Assembly: GCF_051401765.1 (NCBI RefSeq)
Contig: NW_027480422.1
Coordinates: 26,182,001-26,246,000 of the forward strand
Origin: Calliopsis andreniformis
Lineage: Eukaryota > Arthropoda > Insecta > Hymenoptera > Andrenidae
Length of the DNA: 64,000 nt
Direction: 5' to 3'
Under the pieces are notes generated by a model. It had not been told where the DNA came from. It made no database searches and saw only the letters and a list, made by a program, of their open reading frames with translations. The translations under genes were made by a program, and so were the position numbers. How positions within the stretch are numbered: the first letter of the stretch is position 1; the number at the start of each line of letters is the position of its first letter. Below, one piece after another: positions 1-11,185 of the stretch.

Positions 1-26
1 AAGGTATGGTCATTTCTACGTTCCGG

Positions 27-55
27 GCAACCTAGGCTTCACTCTAGGGCGTTGC
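27..55. repeat. Imperfect dyad in the monomer (representative copy)
   Basis: GCAA (27-30) and CCTAG (31-35) can pair with CTAGG (44-48) and TTGC (52-55). This gives a 9-bp stem with an 8-nt loop (36-43) and a 3-nt bulge GCG (49-51). The same arrangement is present in most monomers, and CCTAGG is the AvrII recognition sequence. Short dyads able to extrude as hairpins or cruciforms have been proposed as a common property of centromeric satellites that lack CENP-B boxes. Function here is inference. Confidence 0.6.
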
Positions 56-112
56 TCCACCACATCGGATAGCTGCGGCCATAGAAGTCAACGCCAGAAG
101 CATAAAATACAA

Positions 113-120
113 TATAAATA
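113..120 (+). promoter_or_regulatory. TATA-like motif TATAAATA (representative copy)
   Basis: TATAAATA matches the TATA-box consensus TATAWAWR and recurs in the AT-rich half of many monomers in the context ACAATATAAATACAACAG. Other monomer classes carry AATAAAAATAC or GATATATGTAC instead and lack it. An AT-rich satellite will contain such words by chance, so this is a motif match only, with no evidence of transcription. Confidence 0.2.
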
Positions 121-1020
121 CAACAGTTTTTCAATCGTATAACAGGAATAATTGCAAACAGTGTGAAAGATATGGTCATGTCTACGTTGCGGGCATCCTA
201 GGCTTCACTCTAGGGCATTGCTCCACCACATCGAATAGCTACGGCCTTAGAAGTCAACGCCATAACTATAAAAAGCAATATAAATACAACAGTTTTTCCA
301 TTGTATAACAGGAATAATTGCAACCAGTGTGAAAGTGATAGTCATTTCTACGTTCCGGGCAACCTAGGCTTCACTCTGGGGCGTGGTTCCCCCAGATCGA
401 ATAGTTAGGGCCTAAGAAGCCTACGCCAGAAGCATAAAATACAATATAAATGCCACAGTTTTTCCATCGTATAACAGGAATAATTGCAACCAGAGTGAAG
501 GTGATGGACAGTTCTAAGTTCCGGGCAACCTAGGCTTCACTCTAGAGCGTTGCTCCACCAGATCGAATAGCTAGGACCTTAGAAGTCAACGCCAGAAGCA
601 CAAAATAAAATAAAAATACAAGAGTTATTCCATCGTATAACAGGAATAATTGCAAACAGTGTGAAGGTAATGGTCATTTCTACGTTCCGGGCAATCTAGA
701 CTTCACTCTAGGGCGTTGCTCCACCGGATCGAATAGTTAGGGCCTTAGAAGTCAACGCCCGAACCATAAAATACAAAATTAATACAACAGTTTTACCATT
801 GTATAAAACGAGTGATTGCAACCCGAGTGAAACATATGGTCATTTCTACGATCCGTGCAACATAGGATGCACTCTAGGGCGTTGCTCCACCACATCGATT
901 AGCTACGGCCTTAGAAGTCAACGCCAGAAGCATAAAATACAATATAAATACAACAGCTTTTCCATCGTCTATAACGAATAACTGCAACCAGTGTGAAAGT
1001 AATGGCCATTTCAACGTTAC

Positions 1021-1061
1021 GGGCATCCTAGACTTAACTCTGAGGCATTGCTCCGCCAGAT
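1021..1061 (+). repeat. Type II monomer variant (representative)
   Basis: GGGCATCCTAGACTTAACTC followed by TGAGGCATTGC replaces the usual GGGCAACCTAGGCTTCACTC and TAGGGCGTTGC. Further copies lie at about 2349, 4341, 6000, 7329, 9155, 10817, 15464, 17612, 20610, 22270, 27249, 31565, 34223, 36712, 38379, 39207, 45336, 53466, 58108 and 63407. Spacings such as 1328 (8 monomers) and 1992 (12 monomers) fit a subfamily spread with the higher-order units. The inner dyad stem falls from 5 to 3 bp. Confidence 0.8.
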
Positions 1062-4000
1062 CGAATAGATAGGGCCTTAGAAGTCAACGCCAGAATCATA
1101 CAGTACAATAAGAATCCAACAGTTTTTCCATCGTATAACGGGAAAAATTGCAAACAGTGTGAAGGTAATAGTCAGTTCTACGCTCCGGTCAACCTAGGCT
1201 TCACTCTAGGGCGTTGCTCCACCAGATCGAATAGTTAGGGCCTTAGAAGTCAACGCCAGAAGCATAAAATAAAATAAAAATACAACAGTTGTTCCATCGT
1301 ATAACAGGAATAATTGCAATCAGAGTGAAAGTGATGGTCATTTCTACGTTCCTTGCGACCTAGCCTACACTCTAGGGCGTTGCTCCACCAGATCGGATAG
1401 CTAGGGCCTTAGAAGTCAACGCCCGAAGCATAAAATGCAAAATTAATAGAACAGTTTTTCAATTGTATAAAACGAATGATTGCAACCAGAGTGAAACTTA
1501 TGGTCATTTCTACTATCTGGGCAAGCTAGGCCTCACTCTAGGGCGATGCTCCACCGGATCGAATATTTAGGGCCTAAGAAGTCAACGCCAAAAGCATAAA
1601 ATACAATAAAAATACAACAGTTTTTCCATCGTATAGCATGAATAATTGCAACCAGAGTGAAAGTAATGGTCATTTCTACGTTCCGGGCAACCTAGGCTTC
1701 ACTCTAGGGCGTTGCACCACCACATCGAATAGTTAGGGCCTTAAAAGTCAACGCCAGAAGCATAAAGTACAATAAAAATCCAACAGTTTTTCCATCGCAT
1801 AACAGGAATAATTGCAAACAGTGTGAAGGTAATAGTCATTTCTACGCTCCGGTAAACCTAGGCTTCACTCTAGGGCGTTGCTCCACCAGATCGAATAGTT
1901 AGGGCCATAGAAGTCAACGCCCGAAGCATAAAATACAAAATAAATAGAACAGTTTTTCCATTGTGTAAAACGAATAATTGAAACCAGTGTGAAAGTTATG
2001 GTCATTTCCACGTTCCGGGCAACCTATGCTTCACCCTAGGGCGTTGCTCCACCTGATCGAATAGTTAGGGCCTAAGAAGTCAACGCCAGAAGCATAAAAT
2101 ACGATATATGTACAACAGTTTTGCCATCGTATAAAATGAATAATCGCAAACAGTGTGAAGGTAATGGTCATTTCTATGTTCCGGGCAACATAGGCTTCAC
2201 TCTAGGGCGTTGCTGCACCAGATCGAATAGTTAGGGCCTAAGAAGTCAATGCCAGAAGCATAAAATACGATATATGTACAACAGTTTTTCCATCGCATAA
2301 AATGAGTAATTGCAACCAGTGTGAAAGTAACGGACATTTCTACGTTCCGGGCATCCTAGACTTAACACTGAGGCATTGCTCCACCAGATCGAATACATAG
2401 GGCCTTAGAAGTCAACGCCAGAAGCATAAAGTACATTAAAAATCCAACAGTTTGTCCATCGTATAACAGGAATAATTGCCACCAGTGTGAAAGTGATGGT
2501 CATTTCTGCATTCCGGGCAACCTAGGCTTCACTCTAGGGCGTTGCTCCTCCAGATAGAATAGTTAGGGCCCAGGAAGTCAACGCCAGAAGCATAAAATAC
2601 AATATAAATACAACAGTTTTTCACTTGTATAACAGGAATAATTGCAACCAGTGTGAAAGCTATGGTCATTTCTACGTTCCGGGCAACTTAGGCTTCACTC
2701 TAGGGCTTTGCTCCACCACATCGAATAGCTACGGCCTTAGAAGTCAACGCCATAACTATAAAAAACAATATAAATACAACAGTTTCTCCATTGTATAAAA
2801 CGAGTAATTGCAACCAGTCTGATAGTTATGGTCATTTCCACGTTTCGGGCAACCTAGGCTTCACTCTAGGGCGTTTCTCCACCACATCGAATAGCTACGC
2901 CCTTAGAAGTCAACGCCTGAAGTATAAAATATAATATAAGTACAACAGTTTTTCCAGCGTATAACAGGAATAATTGCAACCAGTGTGAAAGACATGGTCA
3001 TTTCTACGTTCCGGGCAACCTAGGCTTCACTCTAGGGCGTTGCTCCACCACATCGAATAGCTATGGCCTTAGGAGTCAACGCCAGAGGCATAAAATACAA
3101 AATAAATACAACAGTTTTTCGATCGTATAACAAGAATAATTGCAACCAGTGTGAAAGTGATGGTCATTTCTACATTCCGGGCAACCTAGGCTACACTCTA
3201 GGGCGTTGCTCCGCCAGATCGAATAGATAGGGCCTAAGAAGTCAACGCCAGAAGCATAAAATACAATATAAATACAACAGTTTTTCACTTGTATAACAGG
3301 AATAATTGCAACCAGTGTGAAAGCTATGGTCATTTCTACGTACCGGGCAATCTAGGCTTCACTCTAGGGCGTTGCTCCACCACATCGAATAGCTGCGGCC
3401 TTAGAAGTCAACGCCAGAAGCATAAAATACAATATAAATACAACAGTTTTTCAATCGTATAACAGGAATAATTGCTAACAGTGTGAAAAATATGGTCATT
3501 TCTACGTTCCAGGCGACCTAGGCTCCACTCTAGGGCGTTGCTCGACCAGATGGAATAGCTAGCGCCTTAGAAGTCAATGCCAGAAGCATAAAATACAAAA
3601 TAAATACAACAGTTTTACCGTCGTATAAAATGAATAATCGCAAACAGTGTGAAGGTAATGGTCATTTCTACGTTCCGCGCAACCTAGGCTTCAGCCCAGG
3701 GCGTTCCTCCACCAGATGGAATAGTTAGGGCCTTAGAAGTCCACGCCAGAAGCATAAAATACGATATATGTACAACAGTTTTACCATCGTATAAAATGAA
3801 TAATCGCAAACAGTGTGAAGGTAATGGTCATTTCTACGTTCCGGGCAACCTAGGCTTCACCCTAGGGCGTTGTTCCACCAGAGCGAATAGTTAGGGCCTA
3901 AGAAGTCAACGCCTGAAGCATAAAGTACAATCAAAATCCAACAGTTTGTCCATCGTATAGCTGGAATAATTGCAACCAGAGTGAAAGTAATGGTCATTTC

Positions 4001-6308
4001 CACGTTTCGGGCGACCTAGGCTCCACTTTAGGGCGTTGCTCCACCAGATGGAATAGTTAGGGCCATAGAAGTCAACGCCCGAAGCATAAAATACAAAATA
4101 AATAGAACAGTTTTTCCATTGTATAAAACGAACAATTGAAACCAGTGTGAAAGTTATGGTCATTTCTACGTTCCGCGCAACCTAGGCTTCACCCCTGGGC
4201 GTTGCTCCACCAGATCGAATAGTTAGGGCCTAAGAAGTCAATGCCAGAAGCATAAAATACGATATATGTACAACAGTTTTTCCATCGCATAAAATGAGTA
4301 ATTGCAACCAGTGTGAAAGTAACGGACATTTCAACGTTCCGGGCATCCTAGACTTAACACTGAGGCATTGCTCCACCAGATCGAATACATAGGGCCTTAG
4401 AAGTCAACGCCAGAAGCATAAAATACAATATAAATACAACAGTTTTTCAATCGTATAACAGGAATAATTGCAAACAGTGTGAAAAATATGGTCATTTCTA
4501 CGTTGCGGGCATCCTAGGCTTCACTCTAGGGCATTGCTCCACCACATCGAATAGCTACGGCCTTAGAAGTCAACGCCATAACTATAAAAAACAATATAAA
4601 TACAGCAGTTTCTCCATTGTATAAAATGAATAATTGCAAACAGTGTGGAGGTAATGGTCATTTCTACTTTCCGGGCAACCTAGGCTTCACTCTAGGGCGT
4701 TTCTCCACCACATCGAATAGCTACGCCCTCAGAAGTCAACGACTGAAGCATAAAATATAATATAAGTACAACAGTTTTTCCATCGTATAACAGGAATAAT
4801 TGCAACCATTGTGAAAGACATGGTCATTTCTACGTTCCGGGCAACCTAGGCTTCACTCTAGGGCGTTGCTCCACCACATCGAATAGCTACGGCCTTTGGA
4901 GTCAACGCCAGAGGCATAAAATACAAAATAAATACAACAGTTTTTCGATCGTATAACAAGAATAATTGCAACCAGTGTGAAAGTGATGGTCATTTCTACA
5001 TTCCGGGCAACCTATGCTACACTCTAGGGCGTTGCTCCGCCAGATCGAATAGATAGGGCCTAAGAAGTCAACGCCAGAAGCATAAAATACAATATAAATA
5101 CAACAGTTTTTCACTTGTATAACAGGAATAATTGCAACCAGTGTGAAAGCTATGGTCATTTCTGCGTTCCGGGCAACCTAGGCTTCACTCTAGGACGTTG
5201 CTCCACCACATCGAATAGTTAGGGCCTTAGAAGTCAACGCCAGAAGCATAAAATACAATATAAATACAATAGTTTTTCCATCGTATAAAACGAGTAATTG
5301 CAACCAGTGTGAAAGTTATGGTTATTTCTACGTTCCGGGCATCCTAGGCTTCACCCTAGGGCGTTGCTCCACCTGATCGAATACTTAGGGCCTAAGAAGT
5401 CAGCGCCAGAAGCATAAAATACAAAATAAATACAACAGTTTTACCATCGTATAAAATGAATAATCGCAAACAGTGTGAACGTAATGGTCATTTCTACGTT
5501 CCGGGCAACCCAGGCTTCACTCTAGGGCGTTGCTCCACCAGATCGAATAGTTAGGGCCATAGAAGTCAACGCCCGAAGCATAAAATACAAAATAAATAGA
5601 ACAGTTTTTCCATTGTATAGAACGAATAATTGAAACCAGTGTGAAAGTTATGGTCATTTCCACGTTCCGGGCAACCTATGCTTCACCCTAGGGCGTTGCT
5701 CCAACTGATCGAATAGTTAGGGCCTAAGAAGTCAACGCCAGAAGCATAAAATACGATATATGTACAACAGTTTTGCCATCGTAGAAAATGAATAATCGCA
5801 AACAGTGTGAAGGTAATGGTCATTTCTATGTTCCGGGCAACCTAGGCTTCACTCTAGGGCGTTGCTCCACCAGATCGAATAGTTAGGGCCTAAGAAGTCA
5901 ATGCCAGAAGCATAAAATACGATATATGTACAACAGTTTTTCCATCGCATAAAATGAGTAATTGCAACCAGTGTGAAAGTAACGGACATTTCTACGTTCC
6001 GGGCATCCTAGACTTAACACTGAGGCATTGCTCCACTAGATCGAATACATAGGGCCTAAGAAGTCAACGCCAGAAGCATAAAGTACATTAAAAATCCAAC
6101 AGTTTGTCCATCGTATAACAGGAATAATTGCCACCAGTGTGAAAGTGATGGTCATTTCTGCATTCCGGTCAACCTAGGCTTCACTCTAGGGCGTTGCTCC
6201 TCCAGATAGAGTAGCTAGGGCCCAGGAAGTCAACGCCAGAAGCATAAGATACAATATAAATACAACAGTTTTTCCCTTGTATATCAGGAATAATTGCAAC
6301 CAGTGTGA

Positions 6309-9300
6309 AAGGTATGGTCATTTCTACGTTCCGGGCAACCTAGGCTTCACTCTAGGGCGTTGCTCCACCACATCGGATAGCTGCGGCCATAGAAGTCAAC
6401 GCCAGAAGCATAAAATACAATATAAATACAACAGTTTTTCAATCGTATAACAGGAATAATTGCAAACAGTGTGAAAGATATGGTCATTTCTACGTTGCGG
6501 GCATCCTAGGCTTCACTCTAGGGCATTGCTCCACCACATCGAATAGCTACGGCCTTAGAAGTCAACGCCATAACTATAAAAAGCAATATAAATACAACAG
6601 TTTTTCCATTGTATAACAGGAATAATTGCAACCAGTGTGAAAGTGATAGTCATTTCTACGTTCCGGGCAACCTAGGCTTCACTCTGGGGCGTGGTTCCCC
6701 CAGATCGAATAGTTAGGGCCTAAGAAGCCTACGCCAGAAGCATAAAATACAATATAAATGCCACAGTTTTTCCATCGTATAACAGGAATAATTGCAACCA
6801 GAGTGAAGGTGATGGACAGTTCTAAGTTCCGGGCAACCTAGGCTTCACTCTAGAGCGTTGCTCCACCAGATCGAATAGATAGGACCTTAGAAGTCAACGC
6901 CAGAAGCACAAAATAAAATAAAAATACAAGAGTTATTCCATCGTATAACAGGAATAATTGCAAACAGTGTGAAAGTAATGGTCATTTCTACGTTCCGGGC
7001 AATCTAGACTTCACTCTAGGGCGTTGCTCCACCGGATCGAATAGTTAGGGCCTTAGAAGTCAATGCCCGAACCATAAAATACAAAATTAATACAACAGTT
7101 TTACCATTGTATAAAACGAGTGATTGCAACCCGAGTGAAACATATGGTCATTTCTACGATCCGTGCAACATAGGATGCACTCTAGGGCGTTGCTCCACCA
7201 CATCGATTAGCTACGGCCTTAGAAGTCAACGCCAGAAGCATAAAATACAATATAAATACAACAGCTTTTCCATCGTCTATAACGAATAACTGCAACCAGT
7301 GTGAAAGTAATGGCCATTTCAACGTTACGGGCATCCTAGACTTAACTCTGAGGCATTGCTCCGCCAGATCGAATAGATAGGGCCTTAGAAGTCAACGCCA
7401 GAATCATACAGTACAATAAGAATCCAACAGTTTTTCCATCGTATAACGGGAAAAATTGCAAACAGTGTGAAGGTAATAGTCAGTTCTACGCTCCGGTCAA
7501 CCTAGGCTTCACTCTAGGGCGTTGCTCCACCAGATCGAATAGTTAGGGCCTTAGAAGTCAACGCCAGAAGCATAAAATAAAATAAAAATACAACAGTTGT
7601 TCCATCGTATAACAGGAATAATTACAACCTGTGTGAAATTAATGGGCATTTCTACGTTCCGTGCAACCTAGGCTTCACTCTAGGGCGTTGCTCCACCAGG
7701 TCGGATAGTTAGAGCCTTAGAAAACAACTCCAGACGCATAAAATACAATAAAAATACATCAGTTTTTCCATCGTATAACAGGAATAATTGCAACCAGAGT
7801 GAAAGTGATGGTCATTTCTACGTTCCTTGCGACCTAGGCTACACTCTAGGGCGTTGCTCCACCAGATCGGATAGCTAGGGCCTTAGAAGTCAACGCCCGA
7901 AGCATAAAATGCAAAATTAATAGAACAGTTTTTCGATTGTATAAAACGAATGATTGCAACCAGAGTGAAACTTATGGTCATTTCTACTATCTGGGCAAGC
8001 TAGGCCTCACTCTAGGGCGATGCTCCACCGGATCGAATATTTAGGGCCTAAGAAGTCAACGCCAAAAGCATAAAATACAATAAAAATACAACAGTTTTTC
8101 CATCGTATAGCATGAATAATTGCAACCAGAGTGAAAGTAATGGTCATTTCTACGTTCCGGGCAACCTAGGCTTCACTCTAGGGCGTTGCACCACCACATC
8201 GAATAGTTAGGGCCTTAAAAGTCAACGCCAGAAGCATAAAGTACAATAAAAATCCAACAGTTTTTCCATCGCATAACAGGAATAATTGCAAACAGTGTGA
8301 AGGTAATAGTCATTTCTACGCTCCGGTAAACCTAGGCTTCACTCTAGGGCGTTGCTCCACCAGATCGAATAGTTAGGGCCATAGAAGTCAACGCCCGAAG
8401 CATAAAATACAAAATAAATAGAACAGTTTTTCCATTGTGTAAAACGAATAATTGAAACCAGTGTGAAAGTTATGGTCATTTCCACGTTCCGGGCAACCTA
8501 TGCTTCACCCTAGGGCGTTGCTCCACCTGATCGAATAGTTAGGGCCTAAGAAGTCAACGCCAGAAGCATAAAATACGATATATGTACAACAGTTTTGCCA
8601 TCGTATAAAATGAATAATCGCAAACAGTGTGAAGGTAATGGTCATTTCTATGTTCCGGGCAACATAGGCTTCACTCTAGGGCGTTGCTCCACCAGATCGA
8701 ATAGTTAGGGCCTAAGAAGTCAACGCCTGAAGCATAAAGTACAATCAAAATCCAACAGTTTGTCCACCGTATAGCTGGAATAATTGCAACCAGAGTGAAA
8801 GTAATGGTCATTTCCACGTTTCGGGCGACCTAGGCTCCACTTTAGGGCGTTGCTCCACCAGATCGAATAGTTAGGGCCATAGAAGTCAACGCCCGAAGCA
8901 TAAAATACAAAATAAATAGAACAGTTTTTCCATTGTATAAAACGAACAATTGAAACCAGTGTGAAAGTTATGGTCATTTCTACGTTCCGCGCAACCTAGG
9001 CTTCACCCCTGGGCGTTGCTCCACCAGATCGAATAGTTAGGGCCTAAGAAGTCAATGCCAGAAGCATAAAATACGATATATGTACAACAGTTTTTCCATC
9101 GCATAAAATGAGTAATTGCAACCAGTGTGAAAGTAACGGACATTTCAACGTTCCGGGCATCCTAGACTTAACACTGAGGCATTGCTCCACCAGATCGAAT
9201 ACATAGGGCCTTAGAAGTCACCGCCAGAAGCATAAAATACAATATAAATCCAACAGTTTTTCAATCGTATAACAGGAATAATTGCAAACAGTGTGAAAAA

Positions 9301-11185
9301 TATGGTCATTTCTACGTTGCGGGCATCCTAGGCTTCACTCTAGGGCATTGCTCCACCACATCGAATAGCTACGGCCTTAGAAGTCAACGCCATAACTATA
9401 AAAAACAATATAAATACAGCAGTTTCTCCATTGTATAAAATGAATAATTGCAAACAGTGTGGAGGTAATGGTCATTTCTACTTTCCGGGCAACCTAGGCT
9501 TCACTCTAGGGCGTTTCTCCACCACATCGAATAGCTACGCCCTTAGAAGTCAACGACTGAAGCATAAAATATAATATAAGTACAACAGTTTTTCCATCGT
9601 ATAACAGGAATAATTGCAACCATTGTGAAAGACATGGTCATTTCTACGTTCCGGGCAACCTAGGCTTCACTCTAGGGCGTTGCTCCACCACATCGAATAG
9701 CTACGGCCTTTGGAGTCAACGCCAGAGGCATAAAATACAAAATAAATACAACAGTTTTTCGATCGTATAACAAGAATAATTGCAACCAGTGTGAAAGTGA
9801 TGGTCATTTCTACATTCCGGGCAACCTATGCTACACTCTAGGGCGTTGCTCCGCCAGATCGAATAGATAGGGCCTAAGAAGTCAACGCCAGAAGCATAAA
9901 ATACAATATAAATACAACAGTTTTTCACTTGTATAACAGGAATAATTGCAACCAGTGTGAAAGCTATGGTCATTTCTGCGTTCCGGGCAACCTAGGCTTC
10001 ACTCTAGGACGTTGCTCCACCACATCGAATAGTTAGGGCCTTAGAAGTCAACGCCAGAAGCATAAAATACAATATAAATACAATAGTTTTTCCATCGTAT
10101 AAAACGAGTAATTGCAACCAGTGTGAAAGTTATGGTTATTTCTACGTTCCGGGCATCCTAGGCTTCACCCTAGGGCGTTGCTCCACCTGATCGAATACTT
10201 AGGGCCTAAGAAGTCAGCGCCAGAAGCATAAAATACAAAATAAATACAACAGTTTTACCATCGTATAAAATGAATAATCGCAAACAGTGTGAACGTAATG
10301 GTCATTTCTACGTTCCGGGCAACCCAGGCTTCACTCTAGGGCGTTGCTCCACCAGATCGAATAGTTAGGGCCATAGAAGTCAACGCCCGAAGCATAAAAT
10401 ACAAAATAAATAGAACAGTTTTTCCATTGTATAGAACGAATAATTGAAACCAGTGTGAAAGTTATGGTCATTTCCACGTTCCGGGCAACCTATGCTTCAC
10501 CCTAGGGCGTTGCTCCACCTGATCGAATAGTTAGGGCCTAAGAAGTCAACGCCAGAAGCATAAAATACGATATATGTACAACAGTTTTGCCATCGTAGAA
10601 AATGAATAATCGCAAACAGTGTGAAGGTAATGGTCATTTCTATGTTCCGGGCAACCTAGGCTTCACTCTAGGGCGTTGCTCCACCAGATCGAATAGTTAG
10701 GGCCTAAGAAGTCAATGCCAGAAGCATAAAATACGATATATGTACAACAGTTTTTCCATCGCATAAAATGAGTAATTGCAACCAGTGTGAAAGTAACGGA
10801 CATTTCTACGTTCCGGGCATCCTAGACTTAACACTGAGGCATTGCTCCACCAGATCGAATACATAGGGCCTTAGAAGTCAACGCCAGAAGCATAAAGTAC
10901 ATTAAAAATCCAACAGTTTGTCCATCGTATAACAGGAATAATTGCCACCAGTGTGAAAGTGATGGTCATTTCTGCATTCCGGGCAACCTAGGCTTCACTC
11001 TAGGGCGTTGCTCCTCCAGATAGAATAGTTAGGGCCCACGAAGTCAACGCCAGAAGCATAAAATACAATATAAATACAACAGTTTTTCACTTGTATAACA
11101 GGAATAATTGCAACCAGTGTGAAAGCTATGGTCATTTCTACGTACCGGGCAATCTAGGCTTCACTCTAGGGCGTTGCTCCACCAG
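6309..11185 (+). repeat. Higher-order repeat A, copy 2 (edited)
   Basis: This copy aligns to copy 1 in three steps. 6309-7618 matches 1-1310 (offset 6308). 7785 to about 8700 matches 1311-2226 (offset 6474, one extra monomer). About 8701-11035 matches 3887-6221 (offset 4814), so ten monomers (1660 bp) of copy 1 have no counterpart. The last 150 bp, to about 11185, match copy 1 near 2581-2640 and 3241-3380. All changes are whole monomers, as expected from unequal crossing over in register. Confidence 0.85.
7619..7784 (+). repeat. Single-monomer presence/absence between A copies
   Basis: One 166-bp monomer, carrying ATTACAACCTGTGTGAAATT and a CCGTGCAACC variant, is present here but absent at the matching point in copy 1 (near 1311). 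The same monomer followed by the same neighbour (CCTTGCGACCTAGG) also occurs near 36997-37220. This suggests copy 1 lost it and copy 2 did not gain it. Confidence 0.75.

Larger units (their letters stand above)
1..166 (+). repeat. Reference monomer (monomer 1) and its anatomy
   Basis: This is the first complete repeat, used here to define monomer positions. G+C is 71 of 166. It divides into a GC-rich part (1-80, 45 G+C) and an AT-rich part (101-166, 17 G+C). Elements in order are CATTTCTACGTTCCGGG (11-27), the dyad around CCTAGG (27-55), the variable CCACCACATCG/CCACCAGATCG site (57-67), AGAAGTCAACGCCAGAAGCA (83-102), TATAAATA (113-120), a T-run (127-131) and GGAATAATTGCAA (145-157). Its two 83-bp halves show no similarity, so 166 bp is the basic unit and not a dimer. 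Its length is close to one nucleosome plus linker. Confidence 0.95.
1..6308 (+). repeat. Higher-order repeat A, copy 1 (38 monomers)
   Basis: Sequence from position 1 recurs from 6309, an offset of 6308 = 38 x 166, with only scattered substitutions (for example GTCATGTCT near 180 against GTCATTTCT near 6488). The block has its own internal duplications. About 1860-2630 matches 5512-6282 at 22 monomers (3652 bp), and about 2741-3335 matches 4567-5161 at 11 monomers (1826 bp). Older exchange events are therefore nested inside the 38-monomer unit. No coding potential. Confidence 0.85.

Noticed and set aside
11..30. CENP-B box in the ACGTTCCGGGCAA segment
   Set aside because: The core pattern NTTCGNNNNANNCGGGN is not met. 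The usual TTCTACGTTCCGGG lacks the first G and the central A, and the CGGG is one base too close. Even the best variant (TTTCGACGTTCCGGG near 36204) fails on spacing.
72..80. Telomeric repeat (TTAGGG)
   Set aside because: TTAGGG occurs singly, once per monomer at most, and never in tandem.
60..135. tRNA-like or SINE-derived sequence around GATCGAATAG and the T-run
   Set aside because: No A-box, no cloverleaf-compatible stems, and the B-box core is incomplete in most copies.
601..640. Polyadenylation signals (AATAAA in AAAATAAAATAAAAATAC)
   Set aside because: Such words are expected in the AT-rich half of every monomer and there is no gene upstream.
3076..3333. Open reading frames of 60-90 codons, many near-identical (for example 3076-3333, 4902-5159, 25985-26242, 48220-48477, 61639-61911)
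   Set aside because: They are satellite sequence read through about 1.5 monomers. As 166 is 3 x 55 + 1, the frame shifts at each monomer and stops soon appear; the recurrence follows the higher-order repeats. The overlapping pair 46727-46984 and 46893-47150 is the same reading displaced by exactly one monomer. There is no domain, start context or codon bias.
1..11185. CRISPR array
   Set aside because: Repeats are contiguous 166-bp units with no unique spacers and no cas-like genes; the scale and variation are those of a satellite.
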